From positions 1 through 64,000 of the forward strand of contig JBQLZO010000072.1 in the NCBI GenBank assembly GCA_052168315.1: a stretch of 64,000 nt of DNA, given 5' to 3'. This document shows, in pieces, positions 25,421 through 33,779 of this stretch (position 1 is the stretch's first letter; each line of letters begins with the position of its first letter). This stretch comes from JBQLZO01 sp052168315. Lineage in GTDB: Bacteria; Planctomycetota; Phycisphaerae; Phycisphaerales; UBA1924. The position numbers and the translations under genes were made by a program. The notes below the pieces were generated by a model. That model was not told the origin of the DNA. It saw nothing but the letters and a program-made list of their open reading frames with translations, and made no database searches.

Positions 25421-28400
25421 ATGCTTGTTGTGCACGCGAACTGGACGGATGGACGGCTGATGCTCTGGGGAGAGCGGGTGGGCGCGGGTGGCGGAGCGCG
25501 TGGGGTCGGGGCTTCCGGCGATGAGAGGGGTTCGGAGCGAGCGGATGCGGCGGATCGGCATCCGGGCGTGGTGGATGCGGCGGTGCTGCTGCGGGTGCTG
25601 GCGGGTGTGGAGGGATTTCCTCAGGAGGATGGGGCGTGCGCGGCGGGTGAGATGGTGCTGCGGCTGCCGAGCGTCGGGCGCGCGCCGATGGCGAGCCCGG
25701 CGGTGGCGGTGCGGCGCGGGAGCGAGCAGCTGGTGGGCGGCGGTGGCGGGGCGGGCGGGGGTGATGATGAGGACGATGGCAGCGCGGGCGGGATGATGGG
25801 TGGCGGGTATTCGGCGATCGATGCGGGGATCGATCCGGATGTGGCGATCGATCTGGAGGTGCTGTCGCTGGATGAGTTCGTGGATGGGGATGATGGCGGG
25901 GATGGCAGCGCGGGCGGGAGCGCTGATGGGGTGGCGAGCGCGGATGCGGAGGATGGGGTTCTTGACGCGACGCCGACGGTGCGGGTGGATCGGTGGCGGG
26001 TGCCGACGGTGGCGGTGCATCCGGCCCGGATGGGCGGCGCGCTGGAGGCGCTGGCGGATGCGGATGAGGCGGCGTCGGGTGAGGGCTTCGAGTCGGAGGG
26101 TGATGGCGGGGATGATCGGTTCGTGCTGGCGGACTCGGCGCGGTTCTGGCTGGAGGTGTCGCGGCTGTCGGCGGCGCTGCTGGCGGAGCAGCGGTTCGTT
26201 CCGGGGGTTCGGGATGAGCGTGGGCAGCCGCTGCTGGGTCGGTGGCAGCCGTGGATCTCGGATGAGTCGACGGCGGAGCGGGTGGGTCTGCTGCTGAGTT
26301 CGATGCCGGCGATCGCGCGTGCGGTGGCGGATCGGTTCGAGCACGATGGGTGGTCGGTGGTGTCGGATTGCCTGACGGCGATCGTGAACACGAGCGCGAA
26401 GCGGACGCTGATCGAGGATGGTCTTGGCGGGGGGATCGGTGCTCGGAAGGGCGATCCGGGGGAGCTGGGGTGGCTGCGGGCGCTGCTGGGGGATCAGGAG
26501 CTTGTTGACCTGGATGATGAGCGTGCGCGGTCTGAGCTGGCTCGGACGGTGCAGATGTGGCTGGCGGGTCTGGAGGAGCGCGGGACCTCGGGGGTGTGGC
26601 GCCTGATGGTCCGGCTGGACGAGCCGGAGGGGGCCGATGCGCTGGGCGATCTGGAGCCGCCGGGGTCTGATGTGCGTTGGCCGTTGACATTCCATCTGCA
26701 GTGCATGGACCGCGAGCGGTTGATCGTGGATGCGGAGGATGTGTGGCTGGTGCGGACGCCGGGGATCTCGGTGGACGGTGTGCAGCTTGATCAGCCGCAG
26801 GATCTGCTGCTGGCCGAGCTTGGGCGGGCGGCGCGGATCTTCCGGCCTCTGGATCGTGCGCTGAACGAGGCGACGCCTTCGCGGCTGCTGCTGGAGACGG
26901 CGGAGGCGTACGAGTTTCTTCGTGAGGTGCGGCCGCTGCTGATCGAGCAGGGGTTCGCGGTGGAGGCGCCGGGGTGGTGGGATTCTCCGGCGGCGCGGCT
27001 CGGGGCGCGGCTGCAGCTTGATTCTCCGGAGGTGGACCTGGAGGAGCTGGCGACGCACGGCGGTTCGCTGGCGGGTGATTCTCAGATCGGGCTGGGGGCG
27101 CTGGTCGATTACCAGTGGAAGCTGGCGGTGGGCGACACGCCGGTGACGATCGAGGAGTTCCAGCGTCTGGCATCGCAGAAGGCGCCGCTGGTGAAGATCA
27201 ACGGCCAGTGGGTGGAGATCCGTCCGGAGGACATCAAGGAGGCGCTGTCGTTCATCGAGGAGAATCCGGGCGGTGAGATGAAGGTGTCAGAGGCGCTGCG
27301 GATCGCGTTCATGGCGGGGTTCGGCGGCACGGGGATGTCGGTGGTGGGGATCGATGCGACGGGTTGGGTGGCGACGCTGCTGGGCGGGACGGGCGAGGAC
27401 ACGACGATGCCGATGCTTCCCGAGCCGGCGGGGTTCGAGGGGGAGCTGCGTGAGTATCAGCGTCGGGGGATGTCGTGGCTGGTGTTCCTGGATGCGCTGG
27501 GGCTCGGGCCGTGCCTGGCGGATGACATGGGCCTTGGCAAGACGATCCAGCTGCTGGCGATGATGCTGTACGAGCGGAATCGTGCGGCGGCGCGGGGGGA
27601 GCTGGACCTGCTGGGGCCGACGCTGCTGATCGTTCCGATGTCGATCGTTTCGAACTGGACGCGTGAGGCGGCCAAGTTTACGCCGGGGCTGAAGGTGATG
27701 GTGCACCACGGGGTGGAGCGTTCGATGGGCGAGTCGTTCGCGGAAGCGGCGATGGGCGTGGACCTGGTGGTGACGACCTACGCGCTGGCGCACCGGGACC
27801 GCGAGGACATCCAGCGTGTGTCGTGGCGGCGGGTGGTGCTGGACGAGGCGCAGAACATCAAGAACCCGCAGGCGAAGCAGAGCCAGTCGATCCACGGGCT
27901 GGAGGCGCCGCGCCGGGTGGTGCTGACGGGCACGCCGCTGGAGAACCGGCTGTCGGAGCTGTGGTCGATCATGGACTTCTGCAACCCGGGGCTGCTGGGT
28001 CGCTCGGCGGAGTTCCGGCGGCTGTTCTCGATCCCGATCGAGCGGCACCACGACCGGCAGCGTTCGCGGCAGCTTCGCGACCTGGTCAAGCCGTTCATCC
28101 TGCGGCGTCTGAAGACGGATCCGAAGGTGATCAGCGATCTTCCTGAGAAGGTGGAGACGAAGGAGTTCTGCCGCCTGACGCGGGAGCAGGCCGAGCTGTA
28201 CGAGTCTTGCGTGAAGCGGATGCTCAGCGAGGTGGAGCGGAGCGAGGGGATCAAGCGTCGCGGGATCGTGCTGACGACGCTGATCCGGCTGAAGCAGATC
28301 TGCAACCACCCGGTGCAGATGTCGCTGAAGGATGGGGATCCGGGGCTGATCGCGTCGGCGGCGTCGGGGCGGTCGGGCAAGTGCACGCGTCTGATGGAGA

Positions 28401-28924
28401 TGCTCGACGAGGTGATCGCGTCGGAGGAGAAGGCGCTGGTGTTCACGCAGTTCCGGCGGATGGGGGACCTGCTGGCGAGCATGCTGCGGAAGCGGTTCGG
28501 TCGGGATGTGCTGTTCCTGCACGGCGGTGTGCCGCCGAAGCAGCGCCAGATGATGGTGGACCGTTTCCAGAACGACGAGTCGTGCCCGGTGTTCATCCTG
28601 TCGCTGAAGGCCGGCGGCGTGGGGTTGAACCTGACGGCGGCGAGCCATGTGTTCCACTTCGACCGGTGGTGGAACCCGGCGGTGGAGAACCAGGCGACGG
28701 ACCGGGCGTTCCGGATCGGTCAGACGAAGTCGGTGCATGTGCACAAGTTCATCGTGAACGGGACGCTGGAGGAGCGGATCGACGAGATGATCGAGTCGAA
28801 GATCGCACTGGCCGAGGATGTGATCGGTTCGGGCGAGGAGTGGCTGACGGAGCTCTCGACCTCGCAGCTGCGTGACATTCTGACGCTTCGTCCTGATGCG
28901 CTGGGGGATGATGATGGGGAATAA
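25421..28924 (+). CDS. SNF2-family DNA-dependent ATPase/helicase
   Basis: Swi2/Snf2-type translocase of 1167 residues. The start MLVVHANWTDGRLMLWGE at 25421 has AAGGAG upstream and fits the N-terminus typical of bacterial SNF2 proteins. A Gly/Asp-rich low-complexity insert lies at about 105-190. The C-terminal half holds the ATPase: ADDMGLGKTIQLLAMML (Walker A near 704), VVLDEAQNIKNPQAKQSQ (DEAQ near 808), LTGTPLENRLSELWSIMDF, then LVFTQFRRMGDLL near 1007 and RWWNPAVENQATDRAFRIGQ as motif VI. The next gene encodes a SWIM zinc-finger protein, a pairing known in many bacteria. The biological substrate is unknown. Confidence 0.93.
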   Translation: MLVVHANWTDGRLMLWGERVGAGGGARGVGASGDERGSERADAADRHPGVVDAAVLLRVLAGVEGFPQEDGACAAGEMVLRLPSVGRAPMASPAVAVRRGSEQLVGGGGGAGGGDDEDDGSAGGMMGGGYSAIDAGIDPDVAIDLEVLSLDEFVDGDDGGDGSAGGSADGVASADAEDGVLDATPTVRVDRWRVPTVAVHPARMGGALEALADADEAASGEGFESEGDGGDDRFVLADSARFWLEVSRLSAALLAEQRFVPGVRDERGQPLLGRWQPWISDESTAERVGLLLSSMPAIARAVADRFEHDGWSVVSDCLTAIVNTSAKRTLIEDGLGGGIGARKGDPGELGWLRALLGDQELVDLDDERARSELARTVQMWLAGLEERGTSGVWRLMVRLDEPEGADALGDLEPPGSDVRWPLTFHLQCMDRERLIVDAEDVWLVRTPGISVDGVQLDQPQDLLLAELGRAARIFRPLDRALNEATPSRLLLETAEAYEFLREVRPLLIEQGFAVEAPGWWDSPAARLGARLQLDSPEVDLEELATHGGSLAGDSQIGLGALVDYQWKLAVGDTPVTIEEFQRLASQKAPLVKINGQWVEIRPEDIKEALSFIEENPGGEMKVSEALRIAFMAGFGGTGMSVVGIDATGWVATLLGGTGEDTTMPMLPEPAGFEGELREYQRRGMSWLVFLDALGLGPCLADDMGLGKTIQLLAMMLYERNRAAARGELDLLGPTLLIVPMSIVSNWTREAAKFTPGLKVMVHHGVERSMGESFAEAAMGVDLVVTTYALAHRDREDIQRVSWRRVVLDEAQNIKNPQAKQSQSIHGLEAPRRVVLTGTPLENRLSELWSIMDFCNPGLLGRSAEFRRLFSIPIERHHDRQRSRQLRDLVKPFILRRLKTDPKVISDLPEKVETKEFCRLTREQAELYESCVKRMLSEVERSEGIKRRGIVLTTLIRLKQICNHPVQMSLKDGDPGLIASAASGRSGKCTRLMEMLDEVIASEEKALVFTQFRRMGDLLASMLRKRFGRDVLFLHGGVPPKQRQMMVDRFQNDESCPVFILSLKAGGVGLNLTAASHVFHFDRWWNPAVENQATDRAFRIGQTKSVHVHKFIVNGTLEERIDEMIESKIALAEDVIGSGEEWLTELSTSQLRDILTLRPDALGDDDGE

Positions 28925-28930
28925 ACGGGA

Positions 28931-28958
28931 GGCATCAGGCATCGGGCACCAGGCACCA
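28931..28958 (+). repeat. Four-unit heptad repeat (GGCAYCR)
   Basis: Four consecutive seven-base units GGCATCA, GGCATCG, GGCACCA, GGCACCA follow immediately after the SNF2 stop codon. The units differ only at two positions. Such heptad tracts recur in other intergenic gaps of this window in different versions. Confidence 0.65.
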
Positions 28959-29022
28959 GTGAAGAGTGGGTGTGTGGTGGTGTTGCGCGGGCATTTGCGC
29001 TGGGATACGGGAGGGTTTGGGC

Positions 29023-30105
29023 GTGGATGAGTTTCCGGTTTTCAAGGACATCCGGCCGCAGGCCGAGCCGCGTTCGAAGGGTGCGTACCAGGGGGCGTAC
29101 TCGCGGAAGCCGGACAAGCCGCGGCGGGTGCAGGGCGGGTACAAGGTTCCGGGCGATGGGTGGCCCGGTGATGATGTGGCGTGGCAGGCGCGGGCGTGGG
29201 TGGAGTGGCTTCGGGGCGCGTTCTCGGAGGAGGCGTTCGGGGAGGGGCTTGAATATGCGCAGCGGGGGCAGGTTCGGCGGTTCTCGATCGATTCGGGTCG
29301 GGTGACGGGGCAGGTGCAGGGGCGTCGGTACAAGGCGTATCCGGTTGAGGTGGTGCTTCCGCGGCTGTCGCCGGGCGATTGGGAGTCGGGGATCGCGTTG
29401 ATGGTGGACCAGGCGGTGTTCGCAGCACGGATCCTCGCGCGTGAGCTTCCGGAGGAGGTTCCGGGGCTGTTCGAGAGCGCTGGGGTGTCGCTGCTGCCGC
29501 GGGCGGAGGAGGGCGCGGGGATCGTGGTGAGCTGTGAGTGCGAGGAGCACCGGCGCGGGGTTGAGAGTGGCGGCGAGGGCGAGGGCGGGGCTGGTGATCG
29601 GGCAGCGCGGCTGTGCAAGCACGCGGCGTGCCTGTGCCTGGTGGCGGTGCGTGAGATGGAGCGGGATCCGCTGCTGGTGTTCACGCTGCGGGGGCTGTCG
29701 GAGCACGAGCTGCTGGAGCGGCTTCGGGCGCAGCGGTCGGGGGCCTCGCGTGCGGAGGGGCGGCTGGCGCCGATGCCGCACGCGCTGGCGGAGCAGCCGG
29801 GGATCGATGCGGCGCGTCGGCCTCTGGAGGAGTGCGGGGACCGGTTCTTCTCGGCCGGGGCGGGGCTTTCGCGGATCGACACCTCTGTGCGCAGGGCGTC
29901 GGTGTCGCACCCGCTGCTGCGTCGGCTTGGGCCGAGCCCGTTCAAGGGGAGCCGATTCCCGCTGGTGGGTCTGCTGGCGACCTGCTACGACCTGGTGTCG
30001 GAGGATGCGGTGCGGCGGGCGGAGGAGGAGCAGGAGCGGGAGGTTCGGCGGGTGGAGGGGGATGGGGATGGGGCGGATGGGATGGACGGGGCGGCGGGCG
30101 GGTGA
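29023..30105 (+). CDS. SWIM zinc-finger protein, partner of SNF2
   Basis: A 360-residue protein with a SWIM-type zinc finger: SCECEE at 170-175 and CKHAAC at 198-203 give C171-x-C173 ... C198-x-H200. Before it lies the conserved approach region with GLEYAQRGQVRRFSIDSGRV and GQVQGRRYKAYPVEVVL, typical of SWIM proteins where the domain binds DNA or protein. The GTG start at 29023 (VDEFPVFKDIRPQ) is chosen for GGGAGG upstream; an in-frame ATG at 28966 gives an unlikely Cys-rich N-terminus. The C-terminal 60 residues are acidic. It follows the SNF2 gene by about 100 bp. Partnership is known for the families; its role here is inferred. Confidence 0.85.
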   Translation: MDEFPVFKDIRPQAEPRSKGAYQGAYSRKPDKPRRVQGGYKVPGDGWPGDDVAWQARAWVEWLRGAFSEEAFGEGLEYAQRGQVRRFSIDSGRVTGQVQGRRYKAYPVEVVLPRLSPGDWESGIALMVDQAVFAARILARELPEEVPGLFESAGVSLLPRAEEGAGIVVSCECEEHRRGVESGGEGEGGAGDRAARLCKHAACLCLVAVREMERDPLLVFTLRGLSEHELLERLRAQRSGASRAEGRLAPMPHALAEQPGIDAARRPLEECGDRFFSAGAGLSRIDTSVRRASVSHPLLRRLGPSPFKGSRFPLVGLLATCYDLVSEDAVRRAEEEQEREVRRVEGDGDGADGMDGAAGG

Positions 30106-30166
30106 TCGGGGCGGGTTGGATGGGGTGGGGGCTGGTCGGGTTGTCGCGGGGTTGGGGGGTGCGGGG

Positions 30167-30172
30167 TATACT
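30167..30172 (+). promoter_or_regulatory. -10 box of candidate small RNA
   Basis: TATACT stands out in a GC-rich gap, five of six matches to TATAAT. The predicted start site, about seven bases on, coincides with the first bases of an RNA closing stem (see next entry). No -35 at normal spacing; TTGTCG lies 20 bp upstream. Confidence 0.45.
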
Positions 30173-30178
30173 GTGGGC

Positions 30179-30350
30179 TCTCTCACAGGTGAGCCGTTCG
30201 CGACGGATCCGCCGTACTGGTGGTGAGGCGCGGCGTGGGCCTCTGACTTCGCGGCAGCGAGGGGGTCCCGCTCGGAGAGAGTGCCGCGGTCTGCTTCTTT
30301 GTTCGGCCCCCCACTGCTGGTTCGGTTCCGCTGGTCGCCTGTGAAGGGCT
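30179..30350 (+). ncRNA. Candidate structured RNA, 6S-like architecture
   Basis: The gap 30106-30717 holds no gene with protein-like composition. Within it a fold of about 170 nt can be drawn by hand. An outer stem pairs CTCTCACAGG (30180-30189) with CCTGTGAAGG (30338-30347) with one mismatch. A second helix pairs GAGCCG (30191-30196) with CGGTTC (30323-30328). A large unpaired bubble follows, and a distal stem pairs CGCGGC (30229-30234) with GCCGCG (30283-30288) with further hairpins inside. Closing stem, central bubble and distal arm, driven by a nearby -10 box, is the layout of 6S RNA. Identity is inference; a leader or chance fold is possible. The rest of the gap (30351-30717) shows nothing I can assign. 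Confidence 0.35.
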
Positions 30351-30717
30351 GATCGGGCGGGATCGGGAGCGGATGCGGCGGGATCGGCGAGGGCGAGGCC
30401 GCGTAGGTCTTGCCGGTCGTCGCACCGATTGGGCGTGCCCGGGCTCTGCGTGGAGCCATCCGGGCTTTCGTCCAAGCCGAACGAAGGAGAGCGCCGCAGA
30501 GCGGATCGGCGGGTTTGAACGGGCGCGATGAAGAGCGTCCTCCCCCTTGGCCGATCGAACGCGCAGCACACACAAATACACTCACCGCATCGGGAACGCA
30601 TCCGGCCCGGGCTTCGGCGTCGTGGCGGATTGTGATCGCTTCCGGTGGCGGGTTGGGCGAGGACTCGGTTTGGTTGGCAGGGTCGGGCGCTTTGCACAGC
30701 GACGATGGCGTCGTATC

Positions 30718-30788
30718 AGGCCCGTGGTGTAATGGTAGCACACCTGGTTTTGGTCCAGATAGTTGGGGTTCGAATCCCTACGGGCCTG
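30718..30788 (+). tRNA. tRNA-Gln (anticodon TTG)
   Basis: Cloverleaf with acceptor stem AGGCCCG (30718-30724) pairing CGGGCCT (30781-30787), a short D arm GTGTAATGGTAGCAC, anticodon loop TTTTGGT with anticodon TTG, and T arm TGGGG-TTCGAAT-CCCTA. The discriminator base is G, as usual for glutamine. CCA is not encoded. It precedes glmU by about 240 bp. Confidence 0.94.
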
Positions 30789-31025
30789 CTTTCCTCGCTC
30801 GAGTTCCTGCTGGCTGATGCCCTGAGATGGATGGCGCCCTGGTGATGGGGGCGCTGGATGTTCCGGGGTGCATCGTTCTGGGTTGGTGTGTGTGGACTGG
30901 TTTGGGCCGTGCCCGCATCGCGGGGCGGCGCGCGTTTGATCGGGGCGAGCGGGCGGGCTGACTCGGTGTGGGGCGGGACATCGGGCCTGGTTGGCTGCTG
31001 CGATCTTCAGCGCTGTGGATAGGCC

Positions 31026-31913
31026 ATGGGTGAGCCGGTTGCGATCATTCTGGCGGCGGGCAAGGGCACGCGGATGCGCTCGGACCTTCCGAAGGTGGCG
31101 CATGAGGTCGCGGGCCATCCCATGGTGTCGTGGGTGGCGCGGGCGTGCGCTGCGGCGGGGTGCGTGCGGGTGATCGTTGTGGTGGGGTACCGGCAGGAGG
31201 TGGTGCGGGCGATCTTCGAGGGGTGGGATGGTGAGAAGGGCAGAGCGGGTGGCGGTGCGGGGTGCACGCTGGAGTTCGCGGTGCAGGATGAGCAGCTGGG
31301 GACGGGGCACGCGGTGTCGTGCGCGTTGCCGCTGCTGGAGCGTGAGTGCGGGGCGGAGGGGAATCCGGTGCTGGTTCTGGCGGGGGATGGGCCGTTGATC
31401 AGGGCCCAGACGCTGCGGGTGCTGCTGGATCGGCATCGCTCATCGGGCGCCTCGGCGACGCTGGCGACGGCGCGGATCGAGGATCCAACGGGATACGGGC
31501 GGATCGTGCGCGGGGCGGATGGGTCGTTCGTGGGGATCGTGGAGCAGAAGAACGCGACGCCTGAGCAGCGTGCGATCCGCGAGGTGAATCCGAGCTATTA
31601 CTGCTTCGATGCGCTGCGGCTGGCTTCGGCGCTGCGCGGGGTTGAGCGGGATGCGGTGAGCGGGGAGTACTACCTGACGGATGTGCCGGGGCTGGAGCGC
31701 GCGGCGGGTCGTCGGGTGGAGGTGGTGGAGGCGGTTCCGTCGGAGGATGTGCTGTCGATCAACACGACGGAGCAGCTGGCGGAGGTGGATGCGTTGCTTC
31801 GTGCGCGGCTGGGTGGGGATGGGGATGGTGGGGATGGCATTGTTGGCGGGGGTGGTGGTGGCGCAGGGACGGCCGGCGATCGCGCATGGGCGCAGAATGG
31901 GCGTGTCGAATGA
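31026..31913 (+). CDS. glmU: GlmU-type UDP-GlcNAc pyrophosphorylase, uridylyltransferase domain only
   Basis: Nucleotidyltransferase converting GlcNAc-1-phosphate and UTP to UDP-GlcNAc for peptidoglycan and LPS. The N-terminal signature is IILAAGKGTRMRSDLPKVAH, followed by LGTGHAVSCALP, LVLAGDGPLI and GYGRIVRGADGSF with VEQKNAT, as in GlmU. At 295 residues it ends where the left-handed beta-helix acetyltransferase half normally begins; no hexapeptide repeats follow, and the tail is Gly-rich. The acetyltransferase must therefore be supplied by another gene, or the true substrate differs. Its stop overlaps the prs start in ATGA. Gene order glmU-prs-bL25-pth is the same as in Bacillus. Confidence 0.85.
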   Translation: MGEPVAIILAAGKGTRMRSDLPKVAHEVAGHPMVSWVARACAAAGCVRVIVVVGYRQEVVRAIFEGWDGEKGRAGGGAGCTLEFAVQDEQLGTGHAVSCALPLLERECGAEGNPVLVLAGDGPLIRAQTLRVLLDRHRSSGASATLATARIEDPTGYGRIVRGADGSFVGIVEQKNATPEQRAIREVNPSYYCFDALRLASALRGVERDAVSGEYYLTDVPGLERAAGRRVEVVEAVPSEDVLSINTTEQLAEVDALLRARLGGDGDGGDGIVGGGGGGAGTAGDRAWAQNGRVE

Positions 31914-32911
31914 CCCCACGCGGCGGACGAGACTGGAGCGACCCGGACGAGCTTCGGATCTTTGCGGGTCGGAACTCGATCCCGCTGACGGAGCGGATCT
32001 GTTCGCACCTGAGCATGCCGATGGGTCGCGCGCGGACGCATGTGTTCCCCGACGGGGAGCTGCTGGTGCAGATCGACGAGAATGTGCGTGGGCGGGACAT
32101 TTTCGTGGTGCTCTCGACCTGCGAGCCGGTGAACGAGAACCTGATGGAGCTGCTGATCTTCGCGGACTCGCTGAAGCGGGCTTCTGCGCGTCGGATCACG
32201 GCGGTGGTTCCGTACTTCGGGTATGCGCGGCAGGACCGGAAGGACGAGGGGCGGACGCCGATCACGGCGAAGCTGGTGGCGAACCTGATCACGACGGCGG
32301 GGTTCGACCGGGTGCTGACGATCGACCTGCACGCGGCGCAGATCCAGGGGTTCTTCGATCTGCCGGTGGACCACATGACCTCGAACGCGGTGTTCGCGGA
32401 GTACCTGCGTTCGAAGAAGGTCAAGTGGGGCCCGACGGTGGTGGTGAGCCCGGATGTCGGGAACGCGAAGATCGCGGAGCTGTACTCGCAGCTGCTTGAG
32501 GCGGAGCTGGCGATCGTGGTGAAGCGGCGGCTGAACGGGGATGAGGTGCAGGCCAGCGCGATCGTGGGCGATGTGGGCGGGAAGCATGTGGTGATGGTGG
32601 ACGACATGATCTCGACGGCGGGGACGGTGTGCGCGGCGGCGAAGCTGTGCCGCGAGCAGGGCGCGACGGGTGTGACGGTGGCGGCGACGCACGCGGTGCT
32701 GGTTCCGCCGGCGATTGATCGGCTGCAGAAGGCGCCGATCGACGAGATCGTTCTGACGGACACGATCCCCTCGGAGAAGCGTTACGCGCCGATCATGGAT
32801 CGGGTGACGGTGCTGAGCGTGGACCAGTTGTTCGGCGATGCGATCGAGCACATCCATCACAACCGTTCGGTGAGCGCGCTGTTCATGCCGGGATCGGTGG
32901 TGAAGCATTGA
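31910..32911 (+). CDS. prs: Ribose-phosphate pyrophosphokinase
   Basis: Makes PRPP from ribose-5-phosphate and ATP for nucleotides, His and Trp. Conserved segments include RIFAGRNSIPL, HVFPDGELLVQI, VVPYFGYARQDRKD, LTIDLHAAQIQGFFD, and the PRPP-binding loop MVDDMISTAGT, all in order. The ATG at 31910 is part of the ATGA overlap with glmU, indicating translational coupling; a start eight codons earlier would lie inside glmU. Length 333 residues, slightly longer than usual (about 315) by an N-terminal extension. bL25 follows after 150 bp. Confidence 0.96.
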   Translation: MTPRGGRDWSDPDELRIFAGRNSIPLTERICSHLSMPMGRARTHVFPDGELLVQIDENVRGRDIFVVLSTCEPVNENLMELLIFADSLKRASARRITAVVPYFGYARQDRKDEGRTPITAKLVANLITTAGFDRVLTIDLHAAQIQGFFDLPVDHMTSNAVFAEYLRSKKVKWGPTVVVSPDVGNAKIAELYSQLLEAELAIVVKRRLNGDEVQASAIVGDVGGKHVVMVDDMISTAGTVCAAAKLCREQGATGVTVAATHAVLVPPAIDRLQKAPIDEIVLTDTIPSEKRYAPIMDRVTVLSVDQLFGDAIEHIHHNRSVSALFMPGSVVKH

Positions 32912-32916
32912 GTGAT

Positions 32917-32947
32917 GATGGATGAGGGTTGAGGATTCGGGGATGGG
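32917..32947 (+). repeat. Degenerate heptad-like tract after prs
   Basis: Directly after the prs stop lies a purine/T-rich run with units such as GATGGAT, GAGGGTT, GAGGATT, CGGGGAT. It recalls the heptad tract after the SNF2 gene but with another unit sequence. No coding sense is apparent. Confidence 0.4.
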
Positions 32948-33063
32948 GGCGGAGGGGTGCGGGTTCGAGACGGGAACGGATCGACGAGACGGATCGACAA
33001 GGCAATGAGCAACCATTCCCCGGCGCGGCGGTTCCGGCCGGGATCAAGAGCGGAGATGAAACG

Positions 33064-33681
33064 ATGCAGGCCAAGCATGTTCTGAGTGTTGAGCGGCGTT
33101 CGAAGGTCGGGAGCCGGTACGCGCAGCGTTACCGTGAGCAGGGCTTTCTCCCGACGGTGCTGTACGGGCAGGGCCGCCCCCCGGTGGCGCTGAACCTGAA
33201 CGCGAAGGAGGCGATCAAGTTCTTCCACCTCGGCGAGAAGGTTTTCACGATCGAGCTGAAGGAGGAGAATGTCACGCAGACGGTGCTGCTGAAGGATCTT
33301 CAGTACGACTGGCTGGGGACGAACATCGTCCATGTGGACCTGGAGCGTGTGGACCTGACGCAGGTGAAGGAGTCGAATGTGCCGATCCGGCTGGTGGGCG
33401 AGGCTCCCGGCGCGAAGGCGGCGGGCGCGATTCTGAGCCACCCGGAGTCGACGATCACGGTTCGTTGCGCGGTGCAGGACATCCCGGACCACTTCGACAT
33501 CGACATCTCGGCGATGCAGGTCGGCGACTCGATCCTTGTGAAGGACCTCCCGCCGGTGCAGGGGATGGACATCGTGACTTCTCCGGAGACGGTGCTGGTG
33601 ACGATCAGCATCGCGAAGGAGGCTCCGGCGGCCGAGCCCACGGCGGGCGAGGGCGTCGAGGGCGAGAAGCCGAGCGCGTGA
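33064..33681 (+). CDS. rplY: Ribosomal protein bL25, long (CTC) form
   Basis: Binds 5S rRNA in the 50S subunit; the long form with a C-terminal TL5 domain is related to general stress protein CTC. Recognised from VERRSKVGSRYAQRYREQGF-type N-terminus, LPTVLYGQGRPP, LKDLQYDWLGTNIVHVDLER and VRCAVQDIPDHFDIDIS with GDSILVKDLPP. The start MQAKHVLSVERRS at 33064 is preceded by CGGAGATGAAACG, a good site. Length 205 residues. It lies in the conserved order prs-bL25-pth. Confidence 0.95.
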   Translation: MQAKHVLSVERRSKVGSRYAQRYREQGFLPTVLYGQGRPPVALNLNAKEAIKFFHLGEKVFTIELKEENVTQTVLLKDLQYDWLGTNIVHVDLERVDLTQVKESNVPIRLVGEAPGAKAAGAILSHPESTITVRCAVQDIPDHFDIDISAMQVGDSILVKDLPPVQGMDIVTSPETVLVTISIAKEAPAAEPTAGEGVEGEKPSA

Positions 33682-33724
33682 TGTCGTTGTCTGGATCGGT
33701 CGCAGCGCGGCGTCATGGCGCGGT

Positions 33725-33743
33725 CCGCGGGCGTTGCCCGCGG
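33725..33743 (+). promoter_or_regulatory. Perfect hairpin between bL25 and pth genes
   Basis: CCGCGGGC (33725-33732), loop GTT, GCCCGCGG (33736-33743): an eight-pair GC stem 37 bp before the pth start. It could attenuate or end bL25 transcription, though no T-run follows. Confidence 0.4.
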
Positions 33744-33779
33744 GCGCGCCGGGCGCATCGCGGGAGGAGCATCGTCGTC

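Noticed and set aside
30106..30717. RNase P RNA or tmRNA in this gap
   Set aside because: No conserved core sequences of either RNA are recognisable and the foldable segment is only about 170 nt.
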